From NCBI GenBank assembly GCA_913060675.1, contig CAJXUS010000001.1, positions 1 through 64,000 on the forward strand: a DNA stretch of 64,000 nt, written 5' to 3'. Below are positions 63,171-64,000 of this stretch, piece by piece. The position numbers and the translations under genes are program-made. Position 1 is the first letter of the stretch. Every line of letters starts with the position of its first letter. Source of the stretch: an uncultured Rhodospirillales bacterium. Lineage in GTDB: Bacteria; Pseudomonadota; Alphaproteobacteria; Kiloniellales; Kiloniellaceae. The notes below the pieces were generated by a model. That model made no database searches and had not been told where the DNA came from. It worked only from the letters and a program-made list of their open reading frames with translations.

Positions 63171-63444
63171 GCTGTATGAATCTTTCGAGCCTTTTGAGCG
63201 TTAATTCCTGAGAGATTTACTAAGATATGATCTTAATCGTTACTATTCTAATAAAACACCATTTTATGTGAATGAATAGGTCCTGCCTCTAAACAGTCTT
63301 TTTCTTTCCGGATTGTTCAAAATACGCGAAAAGCATTTCTGTTCTTGATGTCATTCCTTCTCTCGGGTGTAATCACCGAAATACTGAATTCTAAGACATT
63401 GAACTCTCAAATACTGAAGCCTTCGAAAAAAACAGGAATTAGCC

Positions 63445-64000
63445 ATGAGTGCAAAGCCAAATTCTATTGCTAGCCGCGATGTCGCGTACTGTCTTCACCC
63501 CTATACCAATGCACGCGCTCATGAAAAAAAAGGGCCCTTGGTTATCACGCATGGTAAGGGCGTAGAAGTTTTTGACGACCAAGGTAATAGCTACATAGAA
63601 GCAATGGCCGGACTATGGTCAACGTCGCTCGGCTTTAGTGAAGAGCGGCTGGTTCAAGCTGCAAACAAGCAGATGAAAGAACTCCCGTTTTATCACAATT
63701 TTGGTCACAAATCCTCAATCCCAGCTATAGAATTGTCAGAAAAACTTCTCGCCATGACCCCGGTGCCGATGTCAAAGGTCATTTTTGCCAATTCAGGTTC
63801 CGAGGCAAATGACACCGTCATAAAGCTGGTTTGGTATTACAACAATGCCGTTGGACGCCCGGCAAAGAAAAAGATTATCAGCAGGACTAAAGGTTACCAT
63901 GGCGTTACGGTTGCCAGTGCAAGCATGACCGGATTACCCACCAACCACGCTGATTTTGATCTCCCCATCGCTAACTTTTTGCACACCTCTTGCCCGCATT
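63445..64000 (+). CDS. Class III aminotransferase, partial (right edge)
   Basis: The ATG at 63445 opens a frame that runs off the window after 185 codons. The visible N terminus is of a PLP-dependent omega-amino acid/aspartate aminotransferase family: GVEVFDDQGNSYIEAMAGLW, then FANSGSEANDTVIKLVWYYNN and SRTKGYHGVTVASASMTGL. AACAGGAATTAGCC precedes the ATG. The lysine and C-terminal half lie outside the window, so the substrate (beta-alanine, putrescine or another omega-amine) cannot be given. Confidence 0.9.
   Translation, partial: MSAKPNSIASRDVAYCLHPYTNARAHEKKGPLVITHGKGVEVFDDQGNSYIEAMAGLWSTSLGFSEERLVQAANKQMKELPFYHNFGHKSSIPAIELSEKLLAMTPVPMSKVIFANSGSEANDTVIKLVWYYNNAVGRPAKKKIISRTKGYHGVTVASASMTGLPTNHADFDLPIANFLHTSCPH

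Overview
The window looks like a chromosomal segment of a marine-type alphaproteobacterium with moderate GC content. The lineage is inferred from gene content: a MipZ division-site ATPase, a ClpS/ClpA pair, a phasin, a PutA/Lrp pair, a PAS_5-type protein and a DMT exporter. There is no rRNA, tRNA, insertion sequence, prophage or CRISPR array, and nearly every base is explained by ordinary genes. About 62 protein genes are supported. The last one, a class III aminotransferase, runs off the right edge, and the tail of another gene may cross the left edge.

Layout. From 1 to 4.5 kb lie a secreted DUF1287 protein, an unrecognised AT-rich gene, a CreD-like membrane protein and a zinc-ribbon M48 protease. 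From 4.6 to 8.5 kb lie clpA, clpS and a phasin. From 8.9 to 11.1 kb lie a lipoprotein and a DacA-type carboxypeptidase with a SPOR domain. From 11.2 to 14.9 kb a minus-strand block makes sugar nucleotides (phosphohexomutase, UDP-glucose dehydrogenase, GalU). From 14.9 to 17.4 kb an operon encodes MipZ, a VWA-like protein and a membrane J-domain protein. From 17.6 to 24.4 kb follow an EamA exporter, a chemoreceptor, endonuclease III, LemA plus a second M48 protease, and an SDR enzyme. From 24.4 to 28.2 kb are an unknown protein, an aldehyde dehydrogenase and a small PH-like membrane protein.

From 28.2 to 34.3 kb a divergent cluster (GT2 glycosyltransferase, flippase-like protein, large polytopic membrane protein, B12-type radical SAM enzyme, methyltransferase) suggests a lipid-linked or surface glycoconjugate of unknown structure. 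From 34.3 to 38.1 kb are a GlxA-type regulator, an isochorismatase-fold hydrolase and an RtcB-PrfH RNA-repair/ribosome-rescue operon. That operon has a striking structured leader whose closing helix can hide the rtcB ribosome binding site and which has a competing upstream helix. This leader is the most interesting element in the window.

From 38.1 to 47.6 kb lie PutA with its divergent Lrp regulator, a hotdog thioesterase, a PAS protein, a LysR/oxidoreductase pair, a crotonase and pyrE. From 47.6 to 52.9 kb is a metal/oxyanion block: a LysR regulator, a small 48-residue gene, an ArsR regulator and an ArsP-like permease sharing a 20-bp operator, then a rhodanese-ChrB fusion and ChrA behind a hairpin-rich leader. 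From 52.9 to 57.4 kb are a cobalt-type nitrile hydratase operon, an MFS/Lrp divergent pair and an AEC transporter. From 57.5 to 64 kb are SCO with two tandem exported cysteine proteins, a zinc-knuckle/pentapeptide/potassium-channel fusion, an M20 amidohydrolase with a low-complexity insertion, an orphan Hpt/pseudo-receiver/receiver protein and the partial aminotransferase.
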